DNA from: Sipunculus nudus
Lineage: Eukaryota > Annelida > Sipuncula > Golfingiida > Sipunculidae
Assembly (NCBI GenBank): GCA_026874595.1
Contig: CM049315.1
Span: 4,894,664-4,958,663, forward strand
Length of the DNA: 64,000 bases
Reading direction: 5' to 3'
Below, piece after piece: positions 54,516 through 64,000 of this stretch (the first letter of the stretch is position 1; each line of letters starts with the position of its first letter). A program made the position numbers and the translations under genes. The notes beneath the pieces are model-generated. The model made no database searches. It had not been told where the DNA came from and saw nothing but the letters and a program-made list of their open reading frames with translations.

Positions 54516-54640
54516 TACCAGGGGCGGATCCAGGATTTATGAAGGTTCAACCAAGAAGGACTTATCCTATAAAAAAAGTTCCCCCGGTACGGAAAGGGTG
54601 GGTCTAGCGCGCAAAAAAATGGCTTGAAACTCTTAGAAAA
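54516..54640 (+). repeat. Possible dispersed-element terminus (GGGGCGGATCCAGG)
   Basis: ACCAGGGGCGGATCCAGGAT opens a stretch that includes GTTCCCCCGG and ends near GCGCGCAAAAAAATGG. The word resembles GTGGCGGATCCACAATTTAT at 10097. I know GGGGCGGATCCAGG as a frequent terminal word of metazoan DNA-transposon remnants, but no target duplication or opposite end was found. Confidence 0.35.
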
Positions 54641-57020
54641 ACGTTCGGCGACTGAAAAAAGGATGGTACGGATTCACTTCTGTTGTACTTTGCATGTAAA
54701 AACGTACTTCAATCTCAAATAAACCAAATAAACCTGCAAGGTGAGCTCGTCTGTCGTTTACAATACCACTGCCACGGTTTTCAGTCGACCCATTTTCAAG
54801 GATCCTCAATCTACAAGTTCGTCCACTTCAATGGGTGAATAAATTCTCCATCCTGTCAGAATCTCTCCCGTCAGTCAGCGGATTAAACTTGCTCGTCACG
54901 TTCTCGGGGTTATTTATTAACACTCGCCAGCTTCTCTTTCTTGTAAACTCAAGGTCACGCGGAACACAATCCTTACTGCAAGTCAAACTTAAAGGGCTTA
55001 TAGTTCGTCCCTGAAGGCTCCACAGGCCATAAACAACGGCATTTTTGAGGGTTTATAAAGAATTTTAATGACCCCGTAAATATTGTTGATGAGTTACAGC
55101 TAGGATAATGCGTTTGATGAAAGCATGCCCATTTTCTAAACTTGTCAGCTGAATTGCAAGCGTGGAAAATGATAATCTATTTCAGAGTCTCATTTCAGAT
55201 ACCTGTACGTAGGCGAACGTCAGGCCTTCACCACTCTTTGTCTGTTATTCTGTTAGTATGAACGATACGCATGCATTTTGAAAAAATATTCATGAACGTA
55301 AAACAGATATATTTAGTAGACGCCAAGAGCCAGGTCGAAGAACTTTCACACCAATGTGCGAGGTTTCTCATCACAACCCCAAGTCCCTGAGTACCAAGCA
55401 GGTACTCCTTTCTTTATACCTTCATGATATCTTTAAGGGACATTTCTTTTTCAAAGGGGAGATTTGACTGAATGTTCTATTTAACTTAACCCCAGATGTG
55501 AAAAGAGTATAAGTCGGTGTATTTTAGTATAAACAGATATATAGATGATTACTATGAAAATTAGTTTACATTGTATGAAGAGATAACTATTTAGGCAAGA
55601 AGTGTTGGTCTAGATAGAAAATTTTCGGAGGGAGAAGTATGCGCTCTAAACATGATCTTGTAATATCGTGTGTTCAGCACATGACTCGGGATTGATTTAT
55701 CACAGTCTGCTTCCCACTAACAGATATACCGCTCTAAAATATGTTAAACAATGAACACATTTGTCAGTAAACAAAGATTAATTTACAACCTTAACGCTGG
55801 TCTCTTGGTAGAGGTTTAATTTCTGTGTCATATTATCTTGTCTTTCTCTCTGCTTCTTTTGAGCCGTTAATTCCTCAGAATGGCGGATATGAATTTCTGT
55901 ATGTCTGGAGCATGGTGCAAGTCAGGGTACCCTTAGGCAAATGTGGTTTATTGTGATGTTCATGCAGTAAGGTGCACCCTCGTTCATCAAATGACATGTC
56001 ATGGTACTGATAGAAAAGCATGTCTGTTTTCATTCTCCACCTTTTTCGGCCCTCTGAATTATCTGTAAAAGCTTGCCAACAATGACTGATATTTATGTAT
56101 AAAAATGGATATTTGAGTAAATATTATTCTCTTATCTACACAATCACAATGCAGTATAAAAGGTTTTTGCCATAAGGCCGGCAGCCATAAGGCAGACAGC
56201 CGAAAGTCAACTGTTCAAACTAAGCGCAAGTTCGTGCTTTTGGCAGTAAACTGTGCATTTAAAATAACCTGTTGTGTGCGGTTACACAGGTACAAATAAC
56301 CTGGGTTGTCATGGAACCGTAATGTTTATTAGGTTAGGTTATTAATATATTTTGAAAACCCTAATTGACATAGAAATCTTTATTCTTTAGGGAACAAGCC
56401 TTTGCCTCAAGCAAGATCCACACATAAAATATTATCAACCTGTTTCGACCTCACGTTGATTATTTTACTAGGCACGTCAGAGATACATGAAATAAAGTAT
56501 TCTTGGGATCATAACAATATATAACAAGATTTGGCTCTTAAAGTATTTTCTTATACGCCTATACACAGTAAATGTTAACCTGCACGGGGCGCGACCAGTG
56601 GCCCGAAAAGAATTAACACAGCGTCCTTTAAACTATTATCTTGAATAGAAATAAAAAAAAAATCGAATTAATTTGTGATTCATGACCAATACATTTCCTT
56701 CATTCATTGCAGGTTTTCGCGCATGTGCAACATTCAACCTTAGGCAATGCGAGTGATCATGTTATAGTAAACAAACAAAACCAGAGTAATATAGAAAACG
56801 GGTGAAAAAGAAAGTGTAACTTTTGTATTCAGGTAAAATTAACTCACAACGAAAGATAACTCACAATGTGGCAAGTGACTATAAGTAAGTTTAGTTTTAT
56901 AATGTGAGACCTGAGCCACCAAATTTCATGATTGTGAACGTGTTTTTTCTAACACAAGTCATGTCACGCCCGGTTCCAATACCTGTTAATGAGGGGCAGA
57001 CAATCATGTGGTTAGAATCA
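54641..57020. other. AT-rich intergenic DNA, no feature seen
   Basis: About 2.4 kb without recognised gene, RNA or repeat family. Open frames are short and featureless. Confidence 0.55.
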
Positions 57021-57170
57021 GTTTCTTGTGGTCTAGGGGTACAACTCAGGATTCGTAGCAGGGAGATAGTACATGAGTTCGAATCTAAGCTTGAAGTTAA
57101 GAAGGAAAAGATGGCGCTCGAGCGCCGTAGTTGAGGAAGTCAGGGACCCCCACCTCTGGCGCTCCTTAAG
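57021..57170 (+). repeat. tRNA-derived SINE-like element
   Basis: Plus-strand A-box TGGTCTAGGGG (57029-57039) and B-box GAGTTCGAATC (57075-57085) are 46 bases apart, start to start, as in a tRNA-type pol III promoter. The body continues through TAAGCTTGAAGTTAAG and contains a 14-bp perfect palindrome GGCGCTCGAGCGCC (57113-57126). The acceptor and T stems do not pair fully, so a working tRNA is unlikely. The 76-codon frame 56904-57134 overlaps it and is incidental. Confidence 0.5.
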
Positions 57171-60100
57171 CAAAGATAATATCTATACTAAGCGAATGTT
57201 TAATTAATTTATTTTAACTATAAGGAACAATGGTTAGGCGAAATTAAGAGAAGATAGAGACGAAAAGGTATTATCTATAGATATTTAATTGATGCAAGGC
57301 CAAATACAGTTGACTTTAGTCTGTTAGCTTAGTGGATTTTATGTTAGTCACGTTCAACATAGGATTTTGTAGGAATATGACTAGAGGAGAAACGAATTTA
57401 ATTTGGCTATTGTATGCTTGTGTTCATTGATTTGTATTGAATTTATGTGCCTTATTTTAAGTATTGGCGGATTGTTCTACCGTAGGCTTCAACAGTCGGT
57501 ATGTTTGTGCTCTTAGTTCCGATGTTTTCGTGGACCTACTAATTCTTAAGGTTGTTGCGAGGGCTCTGTTTTATTGAAATTCAATTTCATTTTATACATG
57601 TAAATTTTGGCTGCGCTTAAAAGGCTATGGTTTCAAATATACCTATAGGGCTGATCTATTGTTTACATATGTGTGTAGGCGTGTAGCTGTCTCTAGTTTA
57701 GGTCCGTCCTTCTTATAGTGCACAATCCTACGCCACATTCATTGACTATTATACTCTACGTAAGTTCACGAAACTGGCAGCATCAGAATCTATTAAATCA
57801 TCACCTTAACATTATAAGGATTTGAAATATTTTGGTTTATAATTCTACTATAAACATTATTGTTTGTGTTTATATGGATTTGGTTGATTCCCCATTTGTT
57901 GCACCAGTTGGTTATGCGGTCGAGCTGGGCTCAGACCGCACTGCCCGAATAGCAAACGCTTAAACCAGTGAAGCCGAAATGGAATCGAGCAGATGTACAA
58001 AATACTTTTTGCAAGGCGGATCCCTCAATGCAAAAAAAGCATGTTGTAAGGATAAGGCTATGAAAAAGTCTCCTATCATTTTAGAATTAATAATAAAATC
58101 TAAAGTCGTATCCTGCAAGCTTTTGATAAGGCGTGCATGTGACCGATTCCCAATGAGAGCCTTTAAAATTAATCAATTAATTACTTCCTTTAAAACAACC
58201 AGGTGCCCTAGTCCGATCTCAAATCTGAACAAGCCAGCCTGTCATAATAAAATCCATAGTATTAATATATGTAAACTTCAGTGGGAGGATTCTTACATTT
58301 TGTCTCGAACGTGAAATGGCTTTTGGTCGGTTAAGAGCCTCTTCGACAATGATGAATTTAGAAATAATCCTATAGTACGAATGATTTCCTTAACATCAAC
58401 AGGTTTTATGGCTCGCTTGATATTCCAAAAATGCGGACAGAAATTTCCCTTTACATCCTCTACAAAGTTACTGGTGCTTTGAACAGGATATAACGTACGA
58501 ATAAACGGCCATCAGCAGCTGCGGTTGGCTGCTGTGGAGCGGCAAAGAACTTTATTTAAGAAAAAAAAATTAATTTATTTTCCATGTTGCGGTAACTGTC
58601 CAACAACCCTAAACGGATTTCATAGTGTTTTCTAATTAATGCTGAATAAATCGTATCCTGCGGGTATTTCTTAGATCTTTTAACCAGATATGCAAGGAAA
58701 AGCTGGCTCTAATTGATTTCAACAAATCCTACTTTTAGCTATCTTCCGGACGATTATATCGTTCTTTTTTTGAAGTAACAGTATTCTGTGTCCGGTATAC
58801 AAACTGTAGACACCAGACAAGGTTCTTCAGCGAGTACTGGTGAGGCTAGATTCAAATTAAAGATTGCGAAACAGCTATTTCTAAATAGATGGAACCTACG
58901 TCAGTGAAGTGCGTACAAATCCGACATTTACCGAGATGTTTAATGCAATCCGAAGTATCAAGCACTGGGGCGCTTATTGATCGCGACATCCGTAGCTTGC
59001 AAGCCAGGCCAGATGCATTATTCATGGCCACCCCTGAAGACTTCTCTATTTCAGGTGTGTCGACGCCACACAAGGCTCAAGTAAACGTCACCCCTGAGTC
59101 TGACAGCCGGTGTAACAAGTCCGACAGGTAACAATCCCCCGAGCGGCCGGATCTCAACTGTCACGGACAATGCCGGGGCTAACAATGGCACGTATAGATG
59201 TGAATTTACCTCCAGTTCAGATGATCATCTAAGCACGCCTTTTCCCGAAACTCTTATACCACTCTCCAGTGTTGTTTTCTAAACATTTGCACAGTCAATA
59301 AATTCTCATCCTCGGTTGTTGGCACACTTGGAACAAGTTCCCATTATATTTTCCAGTCAACAACTAAAACAAAGCCTCATCGATATTGCCACAGAAAACT
59401 TATATAAAATAATGTGAAGGCCACGAGTGTTCGCAAATGAGGGGGTTTCTGATTGATTACGAGTTTCCATGGCGACCACATAATATGAATTATACAGATC
59501 ATTTACCAGAGCAAGGAAAAACATATGCTGGTTAAATTCAGGTTTGTATGATAAAAGGGTTCCTTTTTGTTTATATAATACAGTGCTCTGAATAATTGGC
59601 GAGTCAGAGGGGATGGGGACTCATGTATTAGAAATGCACGAGGACCATCAGATGTTAAAGCGTCCCACTGGTTCATATTACAAATATGACGCTCTTTTTT
59701 CAAATTAATGTCAACATTGTAATATTGTACCGGCGCACTGTAATATTCACATTGCAAGCGAAAGTGACACGCTTAATGCGAATATCGTGGGAAACACGTA
59801 AGTCACGCCTCCATGGTTCCATTAATGTTCACGCTAGTATGGGGAAATTCACTAGTTCTCCTTCTACTGATACTAGTAATGAAGAATGAAAATTTTATCA
59901 CTTCCTTCAACGAAGAAATCCTGAGGTTATGCTTTCATCCATGTTTTCATGTTCAGTACGGCTGCCAAGAGTAGACAAATACATCGACAGCCAATGAACC
60001 GCTTTTTGTTATGGAGTTGCAATTCCGTTTATTCTTCACAGTATAATATAGAACAAAGGGAGTCAAGTGATTTATTTTTTAAGTCGGCTTATGTTATAGA

Positions 60101-60290
60101 ATTGCCTATATCAGTGAATGTATAACGTGCTTCGGTGCAATTTACATCATACTTCGTGAAGAATTTAAGGAAGAGTGATTAGTAAAAAATGACGAAAAGT
60201 TATGGGTCAAGGGCATCTAGTGACAATATAAAATGAAGTATGAATGGCCATGCTGGTCTATTGAATAGATATCATATAGCACAAAATACA
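57171..60290. other. AT-rich intergenic DNA, no gene supported
   Basis: The longest frame is 111 codons at 57979-58314 (plus, Lys/Ser/Ile-rich, no recognisable domain, no homologous family known to me). A weak tRNA-like CCAGTGAAGCCGAAATGG stretch precedes it. Overlapping frames at 58852-59131 on opposite strands cancel each other as evidence. I see no support for a gene, though small exons could be missed. Confidence 0.5.
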
Positions 60291-60380
60291 AAGATCACCC
60301 TTTATGGGAAACGAACCCAATCTCTCCGATGCCGGTTGTCTGCTGTAGCAATGAGCAAATAGGGATCCCCAAACCCTTTG
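60291..60380 (-). repeat. tRNA-derived SINE head fragment
   Basis: On the minus strand TTTGCTCATTGCTACAGCAG leads to GGCATCGGAGAGATTGG and a B-box-like GGGTTCGTTTCCC (60306-60318), followed by ATAAAGGGTGATCTTTG. The B-box core GGTTCG is kept and the A-box is degenerate. It lies just beyond the 3' end of the LINE and in the same orientation. Confidence 0.4.
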
Positions 60381-60438
60381 TATATCAGCACACTTTTATA
60401 GGAACCAGCGAAGTGACGTCACAGTAGTGACGGCGGGG

Positions 60439-60476
60439 TTCTTTCTTTTTTTTTTCTTTTTTTTTTTTTTTTTTTT
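60439..60476 (-). other. LINE poly(A) tail
   Basis: On the + strand a T-rich run with two C interruptions; read on the minus strand it is the A-tail ending the LINE. AATAAA (60474-60479, minus strand) sits at its start and merges into the A run. Confidence 0.9.
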
Positions 60477-60713
60477 ATTGGCATAATACATATACATAAA
60501 CATAGACAGAAATAGGCAACATTTATGTACATATACATACATAATATCAATATACATAGACAAGGACAACACAGTAACTGATACTAATGTGGTGAAAAAA
60601 AAATGCCTTGTAATTCATAATTCACTTATAAAGTGCATTCATATATATTTATATCTATTTAAACATACATATATATATATATTTATGTAGTCATAACATT
60701 CTTACAAGTAATA
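60477..60713 (-). other. LINE 3' untranslated region
   Basis: A/T-rich stretch between the RT-frame stop codon and the poly(A) tail, with short ATACATATACATA and TATATATATATA runs (60480-60545, 60667-60682). Only simple-sequence character is visible; no stem-loop was established. Confidence 0.8.
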
Positions 60714-63227
60714 TTACACTATCAGAGGTAATATTGGACTCCATTTCCTCAGATGGTGCGCCATCTTACATTGTTTTTCTGCAATAATGTATTCTTCCTT
60801 TTGCAGTGATTTCACATTTAATATAAAGTTGTTGAACAAAACAGAGTCAGATGAATAACATTTTCCTTTGTATACTGTGAGTTTGTACAATACTATCATT
60901 GTATTCATCAAAATATTTTTTTCAGTAACTGGAAGAATACCAAATATTAAATTATTTGGGAGCATACCTGACATATTTACATTACATGAGTTCAACCATT
61001 CACAGATCCTAAAGTACAGGTTTTTTGTGACTATACAATGACAAAAAAGATGTAATATGGTTTCTTGATACAGAAAACAATAGTCACATCTACCACTATC
61101 AACTAAATTCCATGTGAACAAATGACTGTTTACAGGTAAATAATTATTCATAATTTTATATTGAAACTCTCTTGTATACCAGTCAGATGAAATCTTATAA
61201 ATCGATTGAAATCTTAATTTCTTTTCCTCATTCGTAACATTTAAATATAAATCCCATTTTATTTTTCTGCTCATTATTTTCTTTTCAATAAATTTATTAT
61301 ATAACATTTTTGAATCTAGGTTTGATATCTTAAATGGATCATTCTTAATAAACACAGGATCATCATATTCCTGCATATTCACAGTATGCTCATCTTCTAA
61401 TATAGTACGCTGATATTTTGATATAGATGACACTATTGATTGTAACTTGAATTTATCTAACTGTGTTAAATCTCCTTTACCTAGAGTGCTCCAAGATTTT
61501 AATGACCCATCAATATTTATTAGATCATGAATGTAATTTATCCCTGCCGCTGACAATTTTTTGTTAAAGTAAGATGCTTTGTTGACATTAAATAGTTTGT
61601 TATTCCACAATGTTTGTGATAATACTTCAAATTTAGTTGTAGGGTAGCAATCGAAAAGTTCAGCCCATGAACACAGGCATGATTTATAAAAATTTGGCAG
61701 GGAAAGTGGGATCCTCTGTATATCAAAGTTTGATCGTATGAATGCTACTCCACCAATCTTACGTAGATAACCTGTCACCAACTTCACCCAAGGTTTATCT
61801 TTATCTGTAATTAATCGTTTTATCCATAATACACGTTGGGCTTTTAACATTGATTCTACATCTGGAACTTTAAGACAACCTTTTTCATAGGATCCGATAG
61901 CAGTACAATATTTAACTTTAGGCTTTTTATCCTTCCATATAAATAAGTTAATCATACTTTGTACTTCAGTAATGAAGCCCTTTGGAGGATCACACATATT
62001 AGAGACATACAATATTGTAGATAAAACAAATGATCGAGCTATTTCAACCCTTCCATACACTGTCAGTGTACGAGTTTTCCATACATTCAAAGTTTTCTTA
62101 ATTCTTTCTTTTATTCTTGTGAAGTTTTGCTCCACAACCATATCTGAATCATAACAAAAGTATATACCCAAAATTCTTATGACATTTACAGTCAAATCTA
62201 ACCATCTACATTCTATGGGTTTATCCTGTCTGTTTCTATCTTTGCCTAACCAAGCTGCCTCAGATTTATCGTAATTAACTTTTAAAGAGGAATACTCTGT
62301 AAACATGTTGATTAGTTTGATAAGTTCCTTAAATGAATTTACATCATGAATGAAAAAAGTTGTATCATCTGCAAACATACACATTTTAAATTCTGTGTCA
62401 TAGACCTTTATTCCTTTGACATTATTATTTGTACGAATCTTATGTACCAATATTTCGACAACAAGTAAAAACAAATAACATGCAAGGGGGTCACCTTGAC
62501 GTGTACCCCGTTCTATTAAAAAATACTGAGTAGTAACTCCATTATTAATAACTGCACTTTCCAACTTGTTATACATTGTTTTTACCCATAAAATAAAATT
62601 TTCTCCAAATCCAAACCTTTTTAGAACACTAAACATAAATACATGATCTACTGAATCAAAGGCTGCTTCAAAATCCGCTGCAAACATAATACCTGGTACC
62701 ATTCTTTGCTTGCAATAACTCAACATATCATCAATGAGTCTGATGGGATCACCAATAAAACGTCCTTTTATAAATGCACTTTGTTCTTGCGAAATTATCT
62801 CTGGTAATATTTTCTTCAACCTATTTACCAAAACCCGACTGAGTATTTTACTATCTACATTGATTAAACTTATCGGGCGCCATGACTTAATGAACCTGGA
62901 GTCTTTTCCTGGTTTTTCTAATAAAGTGATGATTGCTTGTTTTTGGCTTGCCGTCATTTGACATTCAATAAAATTGTGATTCATACATGATACTAAGTCT
63001 TTTCCAATATCTTGGAAAAAATGGATATAAAATTCTTTACTTAGACCATCATTTCCAGGTGATTTGTTGGATGGCATAGACTTAACAGCATTAAAAATCT
63101 CATTTAGTGTCACTGGACCATCACACATGGATGAATGTTCTTTAGTTAGAGTTGGCATATTAACTTTACTTAAATAATTTTCACATTGTTCTGGTGTGAC
63201 AGTAGAAACCCTTGTAAAACGTTGCAT
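60714..63227 (-). CDS. LINE ORF2, reverse transcriptase and zinc-knuckle part
   Basis: An 837-codon frame encoding an RNA-directed DNA polymerase for target-primed reverse transcription. Visible order: NKSPGNDGL at 54-62; SWRPISLINVDSKILSR at 115-131; QSAFIKGRFIGD (149-160); motif A FAADFEAAFDSVDH (182-195, catalytic Asp185); RGTRQGDPLACYLF (240-253); motif C FADDT (285-289, catalytic Asp287/288); LGIYF near 353. The C-terminal region has CDYC...HLFCHC (714-731), a C-x2-C-x8-H-x4-C zinc-knuckle pattern typical of the L1/Tx1 group. All RT catalytic Asp are present. The ATG at 63227 is not a true start: it is where the frame becomes open after a frameshift, and homologous coding continues upstream in another frame. 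Confidence 0.93.
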   Translation of the reverse strand: MQRFTRVSTVTPEQCENYLSKVNMPTLTKEHSSMCDGPVTLNEIFNAVKSMPSNKSPGNDGLSKEFYIHFFQDIGKDLVSCMNHNFIECQMTASQKQAIITLLEKPGKDSRFIKSWRPISLINVDSKILSRVLVNRLKKILPEIISQEQSAFIKGRFIGDPIRLIDDMLSYCKQRMVPGIMFAADFEAAFDSVDHVFMFSVLKRFGFGENFILWVKTMYNKLESAVINNGVTTQYFLIERGTRQGDPLACYLFLLVVEILVHKIRTNNNVKGIKVYDTEFKMCMFADDTTFFIHDVNSFKELIKLINMFTEYSSLKVNYDKSEAAWLGKDRNRQDKPIECRWLDLTVNVIRILGIYFCYDSDMVVEQNFTRIKERIKKTLNVWKTRTLTVYGRVEIARSFVLSTILYVSNMCDPPKGFITEVQSMINLFIWKDKKPKVKYCTAIGSYEKGCLKVPDVESMLKAQRVLWIKRLITDKDKPWVKLVTGYLRKIGGVAFIRSNFDIQRIPLSLPNFYKSCLCSWAELFDCYPTTKFEVLSQTLWNNKLFNVNKASYFNKKLSAAGINYIHDLINIDGSLKSWSTLGKGDLTQLDKFKLQSIVSSISKYQRTILEDEHTVNMQEYDDPVFIKNDPFKISNLDSKMLYNKFIEKKIMSRKIKWDLYLNVTNEEKKLRFQSIYKISSDWYTREFQYKIMNNYLPVNSHLFTWNLVDSGRCDYCFLYQETILHLFCHCIVTKNLYFRICEWLNSCNVNMSGMLPNNLIFGILPVTEKNILMNTMIVLYKLTVYKGKCYSSDSVLFNNFILNVKSLQKEEYIIAEKQCKMAHHLRKWSPILPLIV

Positions 63228-64000
63228 AAAAAATTTCTTATTTCATTTAGAATATCACTTTGGGAGGTTAATACATCATTATTGCTTTTTAGTAATTTTC
63301 GTACTGATGTTTTGCCCTTATTTCTTTTTTCTAAGTTCAGGAAATATGCAGAATTTCTTTCACCATATTCTCTCCACTGTGCTCTTGAGCGAATTATTAT
63401 TCCTTCAGTTATATGATTATACATAGTTTCCACCTCTTGTTTTACTTGTTGATACTCTGTTACTATTGAGTCTCCCGGATGTTCACATAATTTTCTTTCT
63501 AATTCATTCAGTTTACCCTCAAGAGCGGCTTGATTTAATCTTCTTTCCTTAGCTTTTGACTTAGAATATTCTACTGTGAATTGCCTTATTTTGTATTTCA
63601 AAAATTCCCAGCGGCTTGCCGGATTATTATATGAATAAAGTTCTTTCCATGCAAAAATTTTATTTTTTAACTCATTGACATACACTTCATCCTGTAAAAG
63701 AGAATTATTAAATTTCCAATACCCCTTTCCTCTTTTATGTTCATTTAAGACTTGTAACTGTAAATTAATAGCTGAATGGTCTGTACCTACTGAAGGAATA
63801 ATATCGGTAGACTGTACAGATGGCTGAATGTTTTTTGAAATTAAAAAATAATCTAGTCGTCTTTGTGTCAAGGGGAACCATCGCCTCCAGGAATATCTTT
63901 TAACATCAGGATTTCTTATCCTCCATATATCTATGACCTCAAATTCTTCAATGATTGACTGTATTTGCTCAATAGACTTTACTTTCAGTTTTTCACCATC
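63170..64000 (-). CDS. LINE ORF2, endonuclease C-terminus and linker (partial)
   Basis: Open from the right window edge to a stop at 63170-63172, 276 codons. Counting from the edge: DIWRIRNPD (24-32), RRLDYFLIS (47-55) and GTDHSAI (72-78, with the Asp-His pair typical of the end of an apurinic-type endonuclease). A charged, probably helical linker follows (about 145-170), then RAQWREYGERNSAYF (206-220), a conserved pre-RT word in L1/Tx1-like elements. The final 19 codons or so after the A/T homopolymer are out-of-frame tail. A TTG codon at 63871 could mislead gene finders into an internal start; coding clearly continues upstream of it. The catalytic N-terminal half lies outside the window. 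Confidence 0.9.
   Translation of the reverse strand, partial: DGEKLKVKSIEQIQSIIEEFEVIDIWRIRNPDVKRYSWRRWFPLTQRRLDYFLISKNIQPSVQSTDIIPSVGTDHSAINLQLQVLNEHKRGKGYWKFNNSLLQDEVYVNELKNKIFAWKELYSYNNPASRWEFLKYKIRQFTVEYSKSKAKERRLNQAALEGKLNELERKLCEHPGDSIVTEYQQVKQEVETMYNHITEGIIIRSRAQWREYGERNSAYFLNLEKRNKGKTSVRKLLKSNNDVLTSQSDILNEIRNFLCNVLQGFLLSHQNNVKII

Larger units (their letters stand above)
60439..64000 (-). mobile_element. Non-LTR retrotransposon (Tx1/L1-like LINE), 5' end beyond window
   Basis: Minus-strand order: C-terminal part of an apurinic-type endonuclease, a linker, reverse transcriptase, a long C-terminal region with a zinc knuckle, a 237-bp 3' UTR, and a poly(A) tail. EN-RT-CCHC order, the DIWR...NP and RRLDYFL endonuclease words, and the RAQWREYGERNSAYF linker point to the L1/Tx1 group. 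The frame is interrupted once, at 63228-63233; otherwise 2.5 kb is open, suggesting a recent copy. The 5' UTR, any ORF1 and the target-site duplication cannot be judged because the element runs off the right edge. Confidence 0.93.

Noticed and set aside
57029-57095. Functional tRNA gene
   Set aside because: A- and B-boxes are present but acceptor and T stems do not pair properly, so it is better read as a SINE head.
57979-58314. 111-codon plus-strand frame as a small gene
   Set aside because: No recognised family and no supporting signals. A chance frame or a decayed repeat is as likely.
63170-63871. Separate 233-residue protein starting at 63871
   Set aside because: The apparent start is a TTG codon. 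Endonuclease coding continues upstream in the same frame to the window edge, so it is an internal position of LINE ORF2.

Overview
This is metazoan genomic DNA with no recognisable single-copy protein gene. A marine lophotrochozoan, most likely a mollusc, fits best. The basis is a Tx1/L1-like LINE, several tRNA-headed SINE-like fragments, a Penelope-type terminus, AGGTCA-bearing and GT-headed dispersed repeats of a kind I associate with mollusc genomes, AT-rich intergenic DNA and very large minisatellites. The phylum is an inference. No bacterial, phage, CRISPR or operon-like structure is present.

Layout. (1) 1-9826: a 31-32 bp minisatellite, open at the left window edge, organised into larger duplicated blocks. 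(2) 9827-13794: unique AT-rich DNA with a (TA)26 microsatellite and dispersed-repeat fragments, including a perfect AGGTCA-CAG-TGACCT palindrome. (3) 13795-14440: a 43-bp array. (4) 14756-18611: an array whose period varies in 6-bp steps (56/62/68 bp). (5) 18664-33370: a satellite of about 158 bp, each unit carrying a poly-C tract and a CAT run, with higher-order structure. (6) 33371-34698: triplet-rich then unique DNA. (7) 34699-44880: a 36-bp (12-codon) G-rich array containing five copies of a divergent module of about 265 bp. (8) 44881-60438: unique AT-rich intergenic DNA with a C24 tract, an inverted Penelope-type terminus flanked by an inverted pair of dispersed repeats, and tRNA-headed SINE-like fragments. 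(9) 60439-64000: a minus-strand non-LTR retrotransposon with poly(A) tail, 3' UTR, an 837-codon RT/zinc-knuckle frame and the C-terminal end of its endonuclease. One frameshift separates the two frames and the 5' end lies outside the window.

About 39 kb of the first 45 kb is tandem repeat. The four left arrays (1-33.4 kb) are C-rich and G-poor on the + strand. The 36-bp array on the right is G-rich and C-poor, so strand composition flips between 33.4 and 34.7 kb. Nearly all long open frames in the arrays follow from periods or triplet content that avoid stops and should not be read as genes. The only convincing coding sequence is the LINE.
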